Notes: generated by a model from the sequence alone, not told the origin. DNA of 64,000 nucleotides from Wolfiporia cocos (GCA_029448655.1 JACCLO010000008.1:1922001-1986000); one strand, 5' to 3'. Counted from the first letter of the stretch, positions 21,891 to 32,729 are shown. Program-made: numbers and translations.

Positions 21891-22511
21891 CACCCTCGGT
21901 GAGAGAACACAGGTGCGGAGTGATATGCTCCTATGGACATGGAGAAAAATGCTCCATCATCACACCCGGCAGCAACATGGCCAGTACACAAATGCGTCCC
22001 AGAATGGGGAGCCTGGCGGGGTAAATTTTCAACTCACCAACTCGGCAAAATTGGCGGCCGTGCCCCAACGTGTCTGAAACTCATTGGAGTCGATTTGATC
22101 ATTTACTGATATCCCCATTTCATCCTTGAAGGATAAGTTTTGAACCACACAGAACTTCCCAGAGCCCGGGGAACCCGCCTTCTCGACCACAGATAGTGGT
22201 GAGGACCTTCCAAAACAGCCTCGACTGCCCATTTGGAGAGTGGGCCAGTAAAGTGACCAAGACGTAGTTCTTGGGCAACATAAGCATCAATAATGTCAGG
22301 ATGAGAGATGGCGGACTGGTGGTTATCAGGTGTGAAAGTGTAGAGTATTGGATCAAAATTGCCGATTGAGAAACCGAAGCGAATACGATGGGGTAAATTA
22401 GGATATTGGTGTAGGAGGCCATGTTTTCGCAGCAGGTTCTCGAACCCATCAGCATTGTAAGGTGTTACCACAAGCTCACGGATAGGGAGGGTTTGACGAG
22501 TTAGCGAGGGC

Positions 22512-23214
22512 TGTTACGGGTTGAATACCCATTCGTATATTCGAGTTGCGAATATAGATCGTTCTTCTGCATGTAGGCACGTCGCCATATGCAAGGCAAA
22601 TACTCGTTAGATGCCTTCAAGTCCTAGGTGAAGTTCCTAGGAGATTGTTTAATATCAAATACATGTTAGAGGATATAATCTGTTCAAGTGCGAGTCAGAT
22701 AGAATATAAGACTCGCCTAAGTCTGAGAAGTCAATGAGCACTTCGAGGACTTAGTCGTTCGGTTGCTCGAGTGATACTGAGTGTAGTTTCCTATGTTTGA
22801 GAATGAGTATAAGACTTCTTGTTTGTACAACAAGGTCGAGCTGAAGAGCCTCGACAGTAAGTACATGAGTCTATATACTACACTAGGTTTTAGGGGTCAA
22901 GTCCGTCCCAGATGTCACTGCTACTATCTACGCTATAGTATCAAACATTTGATAAATATGTAGTGATATATCCGAAACGATAGATAGGAATGATGATGGT
23001 GGTTGAACACCATCTATCAGCTAGTAAATGATAAAGATGAAATGGGGGCAGAGTTGGATCTGCCAAAGGTAAAACGCGCCCTATATACTAGTACAACCGG
23101 GGATGCACCTGGTAGAGTCACGAGTAACCAGGGGGTTGGTTGCGCAACAAGTCCCTGTATCGTATTCGAGTGGTGAGTTCTGTCAGTGTTCGAAAAATCA
23201 AAATAACCATAACA
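22512..23214 (+). mobile_element. LTR, family B, copy 2
   Basis: Runs from TGTTACGGGTTGAATACCC to AACCATAACA and is similar throughout to the other two family-B LTRs. The flanks (AGGGC and CCAAT) do not match, so this copy has been rearranged or is one end of a deleted element. Confidence 0.78.
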
Positions 23215-23315
23215 CCAATGTTAGTGGGCACCCGTCGGTGGTACGCTTGGGACCGGAAGAGGATATGATTGGTTGGTGTCAGAACCGTACATTTGGTTGA
23301 TGGTTTGCAGGTATG

Positions 23316-23675
23316 CTAGTCGTGACTGGGGCAAGAGGGCTGAGGCCACCTGTCCCACGTGAATGATGGCATCCAGGTGAGGATCTGTTGCCGGCGCTGG
23401 GGGGGAGATTTCATGTTAGCGATGTCACTTAGGGGGGTGTTCACATCTCTGATCTCCATTAGTGACTCATCGTCAGATACATCTCCTTCTCCTGCCATGT
23501 GCCGAGTTGCACGGGAGCGATTGTTGGCCATGCAATGTTCGTTGATGTTGGCGATGATGGTGGTGGTGGGCATGGCGTCGTTGTCACTTGGCAGCAGGTT
23601 GGGAGCGGAAGAATCATTTATCAATTGGTTGGTGTCTTTTTCTCCAGCCCCGGGTGGGTAATTGCCATCAGTCAT
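23316..23675 (-). CDS. Hypothetical 119-codon frame upstream of the DIRS relic
   Basis: An open minus-strand frame, acidic in the middle (GEGDVSDDESLMEI) and without a recognisable domain. Position and orientation would fit the upstream (Gag-like) frame of the DIRS relic, now separated from it by the family-B LTR. It may be chance. Function unknown. Confidence 0.25.
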   Translation of the reverse strand: MTDGNYPPGAGEKDTNQLINDSSAPNLLPSDNDAMPTTTIIANINEHCMANNRSRATRHMAGEGDVSDDESLMEIRDVNTPLSDIANMKSPPQRRQQILTWMPSFTWDRWPQPSCPSHD

Positions 23676-23959
23676 CTTCAGGAGAGGGTCCCAGGTGTGT
23701 TGTATGAAGCTGTGGATCGTTGTTTGTGGTTGGAAAATTCAGAAAACTGGTTTTTGCAGTGGGCTACAGGGGCCTTTGAAAGGGAGGTGCTGCACGAATG
23801 CGCTTGTGCGTCTCTCGTTCCTCCCCACTTGCTTAGTAAGCAAATGTTCGGCCTAGCGCTTGTACCTCGTGCAAGGTGCGAACTGCACACTCGTCCATTC
23901 CCCGCATCTGTTCCCGGTCCCACCCAACCTCTGTAGCACACTCAGCGCATTTTCTGCAG

Positions 23960-24250
23960 TGCCCGCTCCCTTGCCAGTGTGACGATGAGCACAGAATCAG
24001 CCTGCCATCGTGCACTAGCCATATTGTAGGCAAAGTCAAATGTCAGGCCTTCAGGCCATATAACAAGGGGGTCTTCTGTAACATCTAGTGTTAAGTACCA
24101 CCAGCTACAATGATCGTCTAAACAATGACTGCTCTCTTTTTGATGGTGAACAACAAAGCAGTCAGTAGCCCAACATCTATAAACTACTACATTTTCTTCC
24201 TTATGGGTTTTGTGTGCCGCCTCGCGGCTGTCTAGGAGTCAACTCGTAAC
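23960..24250. repeat. Interspersed repeat R1, copy 1
   Basis: Closely similar to 32410-32710 in the same orientation. Shared blocks are GCTCTCTTTTTGATGGTGAA, GTGTTTAGTACCA-like, and GACTCGTAACAACTGCCT-like. No coding content is seen. Confidence 0.65.
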
Positions 24251-24254
24251 AACT

Positions 24255-24425
24255 GCCTTTGGTTCATGATCATGACTGCAACTGTACCATTCCACTTGAC
24301 AGGCACTTGACAGACAGTACATCACATCATCGTAGTAATGTGGCAATAATTTATACACTAAACGTTGTTCATGGGACCCGGGAACAGCCATTTCGGGTGA
24401 ATATGACATTGCAGGTTTTCTGAAC
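24255..24425. repeat. Interspersed repeat R2, copy 2
   Basis: Same family as 15365-15540. It directly follows R1 here but not at the other sites, so R1 and R2 may be separate families or parts of one larger element. 24426-24800 holds nothing recognisable. Confidence 0.55.
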
Positions 24426-24803
24426 TGCATCAACAAAACAGGGAATTCTCTGATCTGTGTGCAGGATTGCTGCAGGTCATGACCGCAGCTCTGAAAGGCT
24501 CCCTTTCCAGTGGTTGATGGAGCGTCATCGGTTCCAACGGACCCCTTTCAGGACTCTACTGACAGGCAGTGACAGTCGCTGAGCGCTGCCTGCCAAACCG
24601 CACGACCCGTGCCACAAACGTCGACCAAAATAGGGATTTCCTTTTTGTGAACATGGTCCAGCAAAAATGCGCCATGTCATTTTCATCTGAAATGGTAGTC
24701 TTGATCAGACGTTCTGTCACAATCCTTGTGACGTCTCAGGCTGCTGGCGCAGAGTCCAAAGGGGAGCCCTAACTAAAGGGCCATAGGCCAGTGGGGCGCA
24801 TGT

Positions 24804-25517
24804 CGAAACAGCGAGAGTTGTGTCTTCAGAGGAAAGGACGGGGAATCGCCCCCAAAGCATTTTTGTCTTTACTTCTTAGATTGCTAAGTCTAAGGCCTTT
24901 TAGAGCGCTTAGACCTACTGTTTATATACATGCAAGACCCTAGTCTACTAGTCAATAGGTTAGCCCTAAAGTAGGGGGTCTGTGCGCATATTATGGTGCC
25001 ATAATGCCAGTAATGGCGGCACCTCTGTGTTGTGATGGCGCCACAGTAATGTAGGCGCCCGCTTGGTAAAATGACTTTATATGTCATATGTCAATAGTCA
25101 GCGGGCCGCTTTATAATACCTCTCTGGTAAGCGGGCCGTGCTAAGAATAACCTATGAAGTCATATTCTAGACCAGTAATGGTCTAGAGTTGAGATGAGGT
25201 CATTAATCCTATTTTTAAGGGATGACATCATGAGTGGGAGGCCAGTGACGACCAACTATTTACTTAGATAAGATAGTAACCTGGGGCATAGCCACCTGTG
25301 ATGGTACCTAGTCCCACTATCTAATCTAGAAAGTTAGTAGGTCACATGATCTCTATTCAGTAGATCACGTGATCCGATAATCTTCTACCGCCTTCCAGAG
25401 ACCTGGGCGTGGTAGAGGCTGTTGTGCTGAGTGCTGTAGGTCAATAGTACGACCGCTGCACGACTTTTATTCTGAAGTAGTAAAAGAGGAGGGAACGCCC
25501 CGGATAAATCCGTGACA
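24804..25517 (-). mobile_element. Probable LTR (Ty3/gypsy style), left edge uncertain
   Basis: The right edge is clear: CCGTGACA at 25517 abuts DNA that matches the intron of DUF6533-like copy 3 (ATGTCTC..). A minus-strand TATA box (CATGTATATAAAC) lies near 24920, as in LTR C. The 5-mer ATGTC occurs at 24799-24803 and 25518-25522, but the left end does not start with TG, so the duplication may be chance. Confidence 0.45.
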
Positions 25518-26080
25518 ATGTCTCTATTTCCTGTTGCTGTGCTAGATATCGAGAGCTACCAGCTGTCGGTCAGCATTGATCTTCAACATTGTGTTGGTAC
25601 TTCCACTTTCTGCTGTCAAAAGCACCTGATGATGTGCACATCAGTGCCATTGATATCCTCATGCTCAGCATCGAGATAAGCCTCATGTTGAGGCTGTATG
25701 CATTGTACGGACAGAGCCAGTCAGGTAACATCAGCGATTACATACGTGGTGTGTAAACTCACAATACTCACAGCACTGGTGCTTCTATGTGTCTTGTTCT
25801 CTGGTGGATAATCTTCCCAGGCTAAAATTAAGCACACTAACCACATCGATGACCAGGAGAGATATTAGTGTGTTGACAGCAAGTCTCTTTGTGGTTATCT
25901 AGGCTGATACTAGTGATGTGCAGGGCCTGGCCTGGCCCAAAAGCTCCGGCTTTGGCCTGGCTTTGGACGGCCCACGGCTTTCCAAAGCCTCAGGCCGGGC
26001 CCTCACTGATGGCTCATGGCTTGGCCCAGCCTAGGCTAGGGCTGAGCCGGGGCCTACCACTGCTAGGATAGTCATTACTA

Positions 26081-26593
26081 CAAGTTTCATTACCCATGGC
26101 TTCACCACGAATATCAACTGTCACTTAAGTGAGATAACTAATAGAATAAGGGAAAAACACACTGGATGGAGACATTATGAGTCCACCCAACCTCCAGGGT
26201 GTGTGACCACCCTGCTGCACCTGTCCTTTGTTCTCTGCCTGCTCAGCCACTTCCTCCACCTCGCTGATGCTCGGTGTCATCGTCGCTTTGCTTGTAACAT
26301 TATGTGGTGCTTCAAAAAAGTCCCTGTATTCTCTTAATTAATCGTGTATCTACAGTACAGGCCATCTACGTTACAACAGCTACAAAATCCCCATGGCACA
26401 GTGCAGGGAGGACGCGCGAAATGCTTTTCACTGAAGGGATTTGAACACACCCCTTGCAGGCGCCGGGCATGGGAATCCACTGGCCAACTCCCCGGGTCAG
26501 TGGCGCGAGCCATATGGGACGACGGACAGCACGTGGCACACGTGGAAAAGCACAAGGCAGTTCCCACGCAACAGTCATCCCTTTATTATATGA
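26081..26593 (-). mobile_element. Non-autonomous Helitron a, 513 bp
   Basis: Minus strand: starts TCATATAATAAAGGGATG and ends with a hairpin (CGTGG..GAAGCCATG) then GGTAATGAAACTTG, so the terminal tetranucleotide is CTTG rather than CTAG. It has the same length as the Helitron at 59822-60334. No Rep/helicase frame. Confidence 0.72.
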
Positions 26594-26900
26594 CTAGCTT
26601 AATTACCTGTGGCTTCACCACAATTTTGTATTTAGAAGTTGTTGCATATCTCTGCCCGCTCAGCCACTCCTCCACCTCGCTAACACTCGGCCTCGTCGTC
26701 GCTTTGCTTGTAACACCTTTGCAACTGGCATGTGTGCCTTGCAGGTGCTGGGCATGGGAATTCACTGATGCCATTCACCGGCGCCAGGCACCCTATCTAA
26801 TGAGAGCAGGAATGACGCCTGTGGACACCACACGGCAAACGTGGCGTCCACGCTAGCTGCACGCGAGCGCCTACAGCGCAAGCTCCCTTTACTTTATAGA
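26594..26900 (-). mobile_element. Non-autonomous Helitron b, 307 bp
   Basis: Minus strand: starts TCTATAAAGTAAAGGGAG, 3' hairpin GTGGTGAAGCCAC, then GGTAATTAAGCTAG, joined directly to the TC start of Helitron a. Confidence 0.72.
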
Positions 26901-27922
26901 CTAGCTTAATTACCCATGGCTTCGCCATGGTCACACTGCTTTTTCCACTTCAATATATTATTCCAATTCATGTGTGCCTTTTTCAGATAATCGGGTTTTT
27001 TTAAAAGCTACCTGTGGATCCCCCATGAATTTCCTGTACATTACCCATGGCTTCCCCAACTTCCCTCTTTTGTCTCTTGTCTCTGCCTGCTCAGTCTCAT
27101 TGTCGCTTCACTTGTAACACTGTGTAATGTGGTGTCAAAATGTTTTGCAATCTTTTGGCAGGCATCTACAGCACAGGCAATTTATGTTACAAAAATCCCT
27201 GTGGCATGAGGCATAAATCCCCATGCCACAGGGCACAGATCCCTGTGGTGTGGGGCACAAATCCCCATGGTGTGGGGTATTTACATTACAAAATCCCCAT
27301 GCCACAGAACACAAATCCCCATGCCACAGGGCACAAATCTCCATGGCACAGAGCACAAATCCCCATGGCATGGGGCACAAATCCCCATGGCACAGGACAC
27401 ACAAATCCCTGTGGTGTGGGCCACAAATCCCCATGGTGTAGGGTATTTACATTACAAAAATCCCCATGGCACAGGGCACAAATCCCCATGGCACATGGCA
27501 CAGATCCCTGTGGAATTGGGGTGCAAATCCCTGTGGCACAGGGTACAAATCCCCGTGGTGTGGGGTATTTACATTACAAAATCCCCATGCCACAGGACAC
27601 AAATCCCTGTGGCATGGGCCACAAACCCCCATGGAATGGGCCACGAATCCCTGTGGTGTGGGGCACGAATCCCCATAGTGTGGGGTATGGATCCCCGTGG
27701 CACGAATCCCCATGGTGCGGGGCAGGAACAGCGGGCAAAACGCGAGCTAGCAGTGCGCCTTGCAGGTGCTGGGCATGGGAATCCACCGGCCAACTCCCCG
27801 GGTGGCAGGCACCCTTTCTAATGGGAGGAGGGACGATGACACACATGGACACCACACGGAAAACGTGGACGCCAGGTGCGCTCCACGCGACCGCTCCCAC
27901 GCAAGCTCCCATTACTTATAGA
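26901..27922 (-). mobile_element. Non-autonomous Helitron c, 1022 bp, with internal minisatellite
   Basis: Minus strand: TCTATAAGTAATGGGAGC start; CCATGGCGAAGCCATGG hairpin and GGTAATTAAGCTAG end, abutting Helitron b. It contains the array at 27196-27735. Confidence 0.72.
27196..27735. repeat. Compound minisatellite array in Helitron c
   Basis: About 25 variants of a ~21-bp unit of the form CACAAATCCCCATGGCRYRG, with a second motif GGTATTTACATTACAAAA interspersed at about 27286, 27446 and 27566. Because the unit is close to a multiple of three, long frames stay open on both strands; these are not genes. Confidence 0.9.
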
Positions 27923-29196
27923 CTAGCTTAATTACCCATGGCTTCACCACGAACACATAGTTTAATCACTTCAATATCATATCCCAATCCATGTGTGCCT
28001 ATTTGAGATAACTGGGGGAAATCAGACCATTCACACACAAAGCAAGGGTTTTTTGAACTTCCCTGTGGATTCCTTTCTTCTGTTCCTTGTCTCTGCCCGC
28101 TCAGCCACTCCTCCACCTCACTGACACTCAGTCTCATCGTCGCTTCACTTGCAATAATGTGTACTGCCATGTGTCAACAAATACTGAATGTTCTTCAATA
28201 TTTTGGCAGGCATTTACAGCACAGGCCATTTATGTTACAAAAATCCCCGTGGCAGGGCACAAATCCCCATGGCAGGGCACAAATCCCCATGGCAGGGCAC
28301 AAATCCCCATGGCAGGGCACAGATCCCTGTAGCATGGGCCATGAATCCCCATGTACAAATCCCCATGGTGTGGGGTACAAATCCCTGTGGTGTGGGGTAT
28401 TTACATTACAAAAATCCCTGTGGCATGGGACACAAATCCCCGTGGTGTGGGGCACAAATCATCATGGTGTGCAGTACAAATCCCTGTGGCATGTGGTACA
28501 AATCCCCGTGGTGTGGGGTATTTACATTACAAAAATCCCTATGGCATGTGGCACAAATCCCCATGGCATGCGGTACAAATCCCTGTGGTGTGGAGTATTT
28601 ACATTACAAAAATCCCCGTGGCACAGGGCACAAATCCCCATGACATGGGGCACAAATCCCTGTGGCATTGGGGTACAAATCCCTGTGGCATGGGGCACAA
28701 ATCCCCGTGGCACAGAGCACAACTCCCTGTGGCATGGGGCGCAAATCCCTGTGGTGTGGGGTACAAATCCCTGTGGCACAGGACACAAATCCCCATGGTG
28801 TGGGGTATTTACATTACAAAAATCCCCATGATGTGGGGCACAAATCCCCGTGGCATGGGCCACAAACCCCTGTGGCATGGGCCACAAATCCCCATGGTGT
28901 GGGGCATGAATCCCTGTGGCATGGGGCACAGATCCCCATGGCATGGGGCACAAATCCCCATGGTGCATGGCAGGAACAGCGTGCGAAACGCGAGTTAGCA
29001 GTGCGCGCGCATTGCAGGCACCAGGCATGGGAATCCACCGGCAAACTCCCCGGGTGGCAGGTGCCCTATCTAATGGGAGCAGGACTGACGATGTGCATGG
29101 ACACCACATGGCAAACATGCTCGCCATGTGCAATTCTCGTGCACGACATGCTAGCGACATGCGACACCTCCCACACGAGCTCCCATTACTTTTAGA
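27923..29196 (-). mobile_element. Non-autonomous Helitron d, 1274 bp, with internal minisatellite
   Basis: Minus strand: TCTAAAAGTAATGGGAGC start, hairpin CGTGG.GAAGCCATG, GTAATTAAGCTAG end. It is head-to-tail with Helitron c and contains the array at 28243-28975. Confidence 0.72.
28243..28975. repeat. Compound minisatellite array in Helitron d
   Basis: Over 30 units of the same ~21-bp family. It opens with a homogeneous run of shorter units (GGCAGGGCACAAATCCCCAT) repeated four times at 28251-28325. The TATTTACATTAC motif recurs near 28399, 28520, 28596 and 28806. Confidence 0.9.
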
Positions 29197-29369
29197 CTAG
29201 CTTTATTACCTGTGGCTTCGCCACAAATGTTATGTCTTAGGAATATATTTTAGTCTCTGCCCACTCAGCCACTCCTCCACCTCGCTGATGCTCGGTATCG
29301 TTGTCACTTTGCTTGTAAAAATCTGCAACCAGCACACGTGCCTTGCAGGCGCTGGGCATGGGAATTCAC

Positions 29370-30455
29370 CCCTGTGGCATTGGGGTGCAAATCCCTGTGG
29401 TATGGGGTACAAATCCCCGTGGCATGGGCCACAAATCCCTGTGGCATGGGCCACAAATCCCCGTGGTATGGGGTAATTTGTTACGGGTCGAATACCCGTT
29501 CGTATATTCGAGTCGCGAATATAGATCGTTCTTCTGCACGTAGGCACGTCGCCGTATGCAAGGCAAATACTCGTTAGATGCCTTCGGGTCCTAAGTGAAG
29601 TCCTTAGGAGGTCGGTTAATATCCAATACGCGTTAGAGGATATAATCTGTTCAAGTGCGAGTCGAATAGAATATAAGACTCGCCTAAGTCCGAGAAGTCA
29701 GTGTGCACTTCGAGGACTTAGTCGTTCGATTGCTCGAGTGAGAAATACTGAGCGTAGTTTCCTACGTTTGAGAACGAGTATAAGACTTCTTGTTTATACA
29801 ACAAGGTCGAGCTGAAGAGCTTCGACAATAAGTACATGAGCTTTTATACTACGCTAAGTTTCAGGGGTCAAGTTCATCCCAGATGTCACCGCTACTATCT
29901 ACGCTATAGTACCAAACGTTTGATAAGTATGTAGTGATATGTCTGAAACGATAGATAGAAATGATGATGGCGGTTGAACGCCATCTGTCAGCTAACGAAT
30001 GATAACCATGAAACGGGGACAGAGTTGGATCTGTCAAAAGTGAAACACGCCCTACATGCTAATACAACTGGGGATACGCCCAGTAGAGTCACGAGTAGCC
30101 AGGGGGTTGGTTGCGCAACAAGTCCCTGTATCGTATTCGCCCGGTGGTGAGTTCTGTCGATATTCGAAAAATTAAAATAACCGTAACATATTTACATTAC
30201 ACAAATCCCCATGACATGAGGCACAAATCCCTGTGGCATGGGGCACAAATCCCCGTGGCACAGAGCACAAATCCCCGTGGCATGGGCCACAAATCCCCAT
30301 GGTGTGGGGTATTTACATTACGAAAATCCCCATGCCACAGGGCACAAATCCCCATGCCACAGGACTCAAATCTCCGTGGCATGGGGGACAAATCCCTGTA
30401 GCATTGGGGTACAAATCCCTGTGGCACGGGGCACAAATTCCCGTGGCACGGGGCA
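29370..30455. repeat. Compound minisatellite array in Helitron e, interrupted by an LTR
   Basis: The same CACAAATCCCC(A/G)TGG unit family, split at a TATTT motif by the family-B LTR at 29479-30188. Confidence 0.85.
29479..30188 (+). mobile_element. Solo LTR, family B, copy 3, 710 bp, nested in Helitron e
   Basis: Runs from TGTTACGGGTCGAATACCC to ATAACCGTAACA. The flanks TAATT (29474-29478) and TATTT (30189-30193) are a 5-bp target duplication with one mismatch; the array motif itself reads TATTTACATTAC. Confidence 0.85.
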
Positions 30456-31123
30456 GGAACAGCGCGCAAAACGCGACCTAGCAGCGCGCGCGCCTTGCAG
30501 GCACTGACCGTGGGAATCCACCGGCCAACTCCGCGGATGGCAGGCGCCCTATCTAATGGGAGGAGGATCAACAACGCGCATGGACACCACACGGCAAACG
30601 TGGCATCCATGTGCGCAAAACGCGAGCGACAATAGTTCAGATAACTTCAAAAGTTTGAAATACATCATTTTCAGCTGTTCGTTGATGGAAAGGAACATTG
30701 AGGCCTACAATTTATAGTAGGATTGAGTGTCAAAATAACCTGCCACTGGCACAGCGTTCAGTAGCGCACCTGCCATATGGGGTATCGTATAGGCGCCCAA
30801 CGGTGCATGGGAGGCTTCAACGTTAAGGATTTGACTTATGGGCCTTTTCTTTGGTTTGAAATAAACAATACAGAGGCAATACATTGGAGTTTAGCATATT
30901 GCTGTCATGTGCAATCTTATATTGTAATTGCTGGACATTAGAGCCACCAGGCCGGGGCTCAACGGCTCAGCTCGGCTCGGCCCACGGCCCAAAGCCGGGC
31001 CTGGCACATCACTAGCTGATACGCTGTATAAAGGCACTCATGATCATCAATAGATTCAGCTACAAGGATTTTTTCGAAGACATCAGGCCATTCCCATCTG
31101 ACTGGCCCATCAAGGGCTGCTAC

Positions 31124-31509
31124 TGACAAGGCCACTAAAACCTTAGAGCGAACTGAGGGGAGCGAAGTGGATGAACACCAAGTTCAGACTGGGGTTACCA
31201 GCTGAACATAGGCCTGTCTTTATACAACTAGGTCATTTGTACATGTTTGTACTATAATGGCCGTATATGGTAACTAGGGAGTCTGGGGCGTGACTAGGCT
31301 AGGAGTCTAAGCCAGACTCTGAAACATAGAAGTGTAGTAGTATATCAAATACGTAGTGGTCATCGTGGCCGTGTGGGAATGGGCCTTATTTGTCGTGATC
31401 TAGACGTTGTCTGTCTCCTTCCAAGGTATGATCTGGGCCTGGCTGGGCTTGGGGACTCTTGGGACCAGATCAGGCTCGTTGTTGTTAGGGAAAGCTTTTG
31501 CCCGTGACA
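31124..31509. mobile_element. Solo LTR, family D, 386 bp
   Basis: Runs from TGACAAGGCCACTAAAACC to TTTGCCCGTGACA, with the 5-bp duplication GCTAC at 31119-31123 and 31510-31514. It interrupts the conserved KGCY exon of DUF6533-like copy 4. TG..CA ends and 5-bp duplications fit a Ty3/gypsy LTR. Confidence 0.87.
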
Positions 31510-32409
31510 GCTACCTTACTAATGCTCCTGCTATTTCCCATGCGAATTGGTGAGCTTGGCATATTTCTGCTTATATATTGTGAAAGGGCTTATGACCAAA
31601 TTTTGATCCAGGGTGCCAGTGCTAGCATTTGAGAGTATGTACCTCTCGCAGTAGACAGCACCTTGTATGCAAGTTGTTGACCTCAGCATAGCAGTGCTCT
31701 TTGTGATGATGTCAGTGAAGTACTACTCGTACCGCAACCTGCGCGAGATACCAATTCTACAGCGCATCTGGCGCGACGGCACCATATACTATTTCGTGTA
31801 GGTCGCATCTGTCCGCTCACCTTCAATTATTCACGCGTCGAATGTAGTATTCTGGGCAAGTGGCTCGTCTTTCATGCGTTCCGAGCGATACTGATGTGTG
31901 GATACTCTATATTGGTGTCAGTCGCCTTAGCAATATATACCATCTCTGCAGTAATGTCTGTTTCCATCGTATCAAACGTGACCTGGGTGTGCGTGCCCAT
32001 ACACGTGTACCTATTTCGACGACGCGCTGCTGACGGGCCTCCTTTACACAGATGGATCGCGGCCATATTCTCGTACTCGGTATGCAGCCTCTCTATTGCC
32101 TCGATCAAATTCCACGCGTGCACCTCATCTGACCTAGTCTGGCATGAAAACTTGAAACAACTCATTGACAGGGCGCGCATCTTCTCCTCAGTGTGCGTGC
32201 ACTCGTGGAAGCGCGCAATAGCGCAGAGGTTCAAACACCCGTGATTTCGGAAATCGTCCGCGACATAGGCATTGACGTAGTCAACGAGAGCGAGGCGCCG
32301 CAATCCATGGAGGTGCACGAGCTGCTGCCTGTGTCTTGTTCCCTGGAGCCGGAAGGGAGTGGCCTCGGGAACAGAATTGGATTTCGTGAAGTTACTTGAA
32401 TGTCGACGC

Positions 32410-32710
32410 GTGGACGGTGACGTGTGTATAATTGTACTAGCCTGTCATCGCGCACTAACTGTATTGCAGGCAAGGTCAAACGTCAGGCCGCATACCAAGG
32501 GGATATTCTGTAACGGCTAGTGTTTAGTACCACTAGCCACAATGATACTAATTCTCCAACATCTGGACAATGGCTGCTCTCTTTTTGATGGTGAACAACA
32601 AAGCAGCCAGTAGCTCGACATCTATAGCCTATTACATTTTCTCCTTTACGGGTTCTGTGTGCCGGGTGCCTCGCGGCCGTCGAGGAGTCGACTCGTAACA
32701 ACTGCCTGTC
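32410..32710. repeat. Interspersed repeat R1, copy 2
   Basis: Same family as 23960-24250. It starts just after the stop of copy 4. Confidence 0.62.
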
Positions 32711-32729
32711 CCCTGGAAATTCTCTATTG

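Larger units (their letters stand above)
19716..22471 (-). pseudogene. DIRS reverse transcriptase relic, in pieces
   Basis: Segments in order on the minus strand are: 22471-22103 (NADGFENLLRKHGLLHQYPN, RIRFGFSIGNFDPILYTF); 22232-22029 in a shifted frame (SVVEKAGSPGSGKFCVVQNL); 21303-20790 (AATLDIEAALGASPV, FYVDHCLPFGISSATGIQGE, and KWVDDF as the YxDD-like catalytic box); then 19798-19716 (INGILSHITFIYPDGRAYLP). The gap 22028-21304 begins with GTGAGT and ends with AG, so it may be an original intron that later took up a solo LTR. Confidence 0.72.
17625..22500 (-). mobile_element. DIRS-type (tyrosine-recombinase) retrotransposon relic
   Basis: Reading the minus strand from 22500 downwards gives reverse transcriptase, RNase H and the start of a tyrosine recombinase, in the order used by DIRS-like elements. 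The element is cut by a solo LTR (21396-21890), a hAT (19814-20781), an LTR-like insert (about 18885-19710) and frameshifts, and it ends inside the recombinase at 17625. A family-B LTR lies at its upstream edge (22512). Confidence 0.72.
29197..30633 (-). mobile_element. Non-autonomous Helitron e, 5'-truncated, split by an LTR
   Basis: Its 3' end (hairpin GTGGCGAAGCCAC, GGTAATAAAGCTAG) is at 29197 and abuts Helitron d. It holds the same array (29370-29478 and 30189-30455). Its 5' portion ends near 30633 in hAT sequence, without the TCTATAAAGT start. Confidence 0.65.
25911..31014. mobile_element. hAT element (non-autonomous) carrying a Helitron chain
   Basis: The ends TAGTGATGTGC.. and ..GCACATCACTA are inverted. 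The 8-bp duplication GCTGATAC lies at 25903-25910 and 31015-31022. Removing it joins two halves that match the uninterrupted paralogue near 16765. Subterminal zones are GC-rich with repeated GGCC/GGCCTGG. The hAT itself is only about 550 bp (25911-26080 and about 30634-31014); the rest is Helitrons and an LTR. No transposase is present. Confidence 0.88.
25518..32399 (+). pseudogene. DUF6533-like copy 4, 5'-truncated and split by a hAT and an LTR
   Basis: Host exons on the plus strand are: SAIDILMLSIEISLMLRLYA then LYGQSQS (about 25640-25725); DDIRPFPSDWPIKGCY-like at 31080-31123, resuming after the LTR with LTNAPAISHANW (31510-31550); VLFVMMSVKYYSYRNLREIP then RIWRDGTIYYF (31690-31800); WIAAIFSYS (about 32050); and a tail RALVEARNSAEVQTPVISEI ending at TGA 32399. 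The N-terminal exons are lost at the LTR-like border 25517. Two insertions with clean target duplications (8 bp and 5 bp) interrupt it, so it cannot give a normal product. Confidence 0.65.

Noticed and set aside
22507..23219. Target duplication around family-B LTR copy 2
   Set aside because: Flanks AGGGC and CCAAT do not match; the LTR is real but its insertion site was rearranged.
24799..25522. ATGTC direct repeats as target duplication of a 714-bp LTR
   Set aside because: The left end lacks TG and the left flank does not match the DUF6533-like host sequence, so the 5-bp match may be chance; kept only as a low-confidence LTR.
27140..29195. Many long frames (up to 263 codons) on both strands with HKSPWHG-like repeats
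   Set aside because: They run across the ~21-bp minisatellite, whose unit length is a multiple of three; frames stay open on both strands and in several phases. No domain is present.
31872..32318. 148-codon minus-strand frame
   Set aside because: It lies opposite the plus-strand exons of DUF6533-like copy 4, which carry the family signatures.
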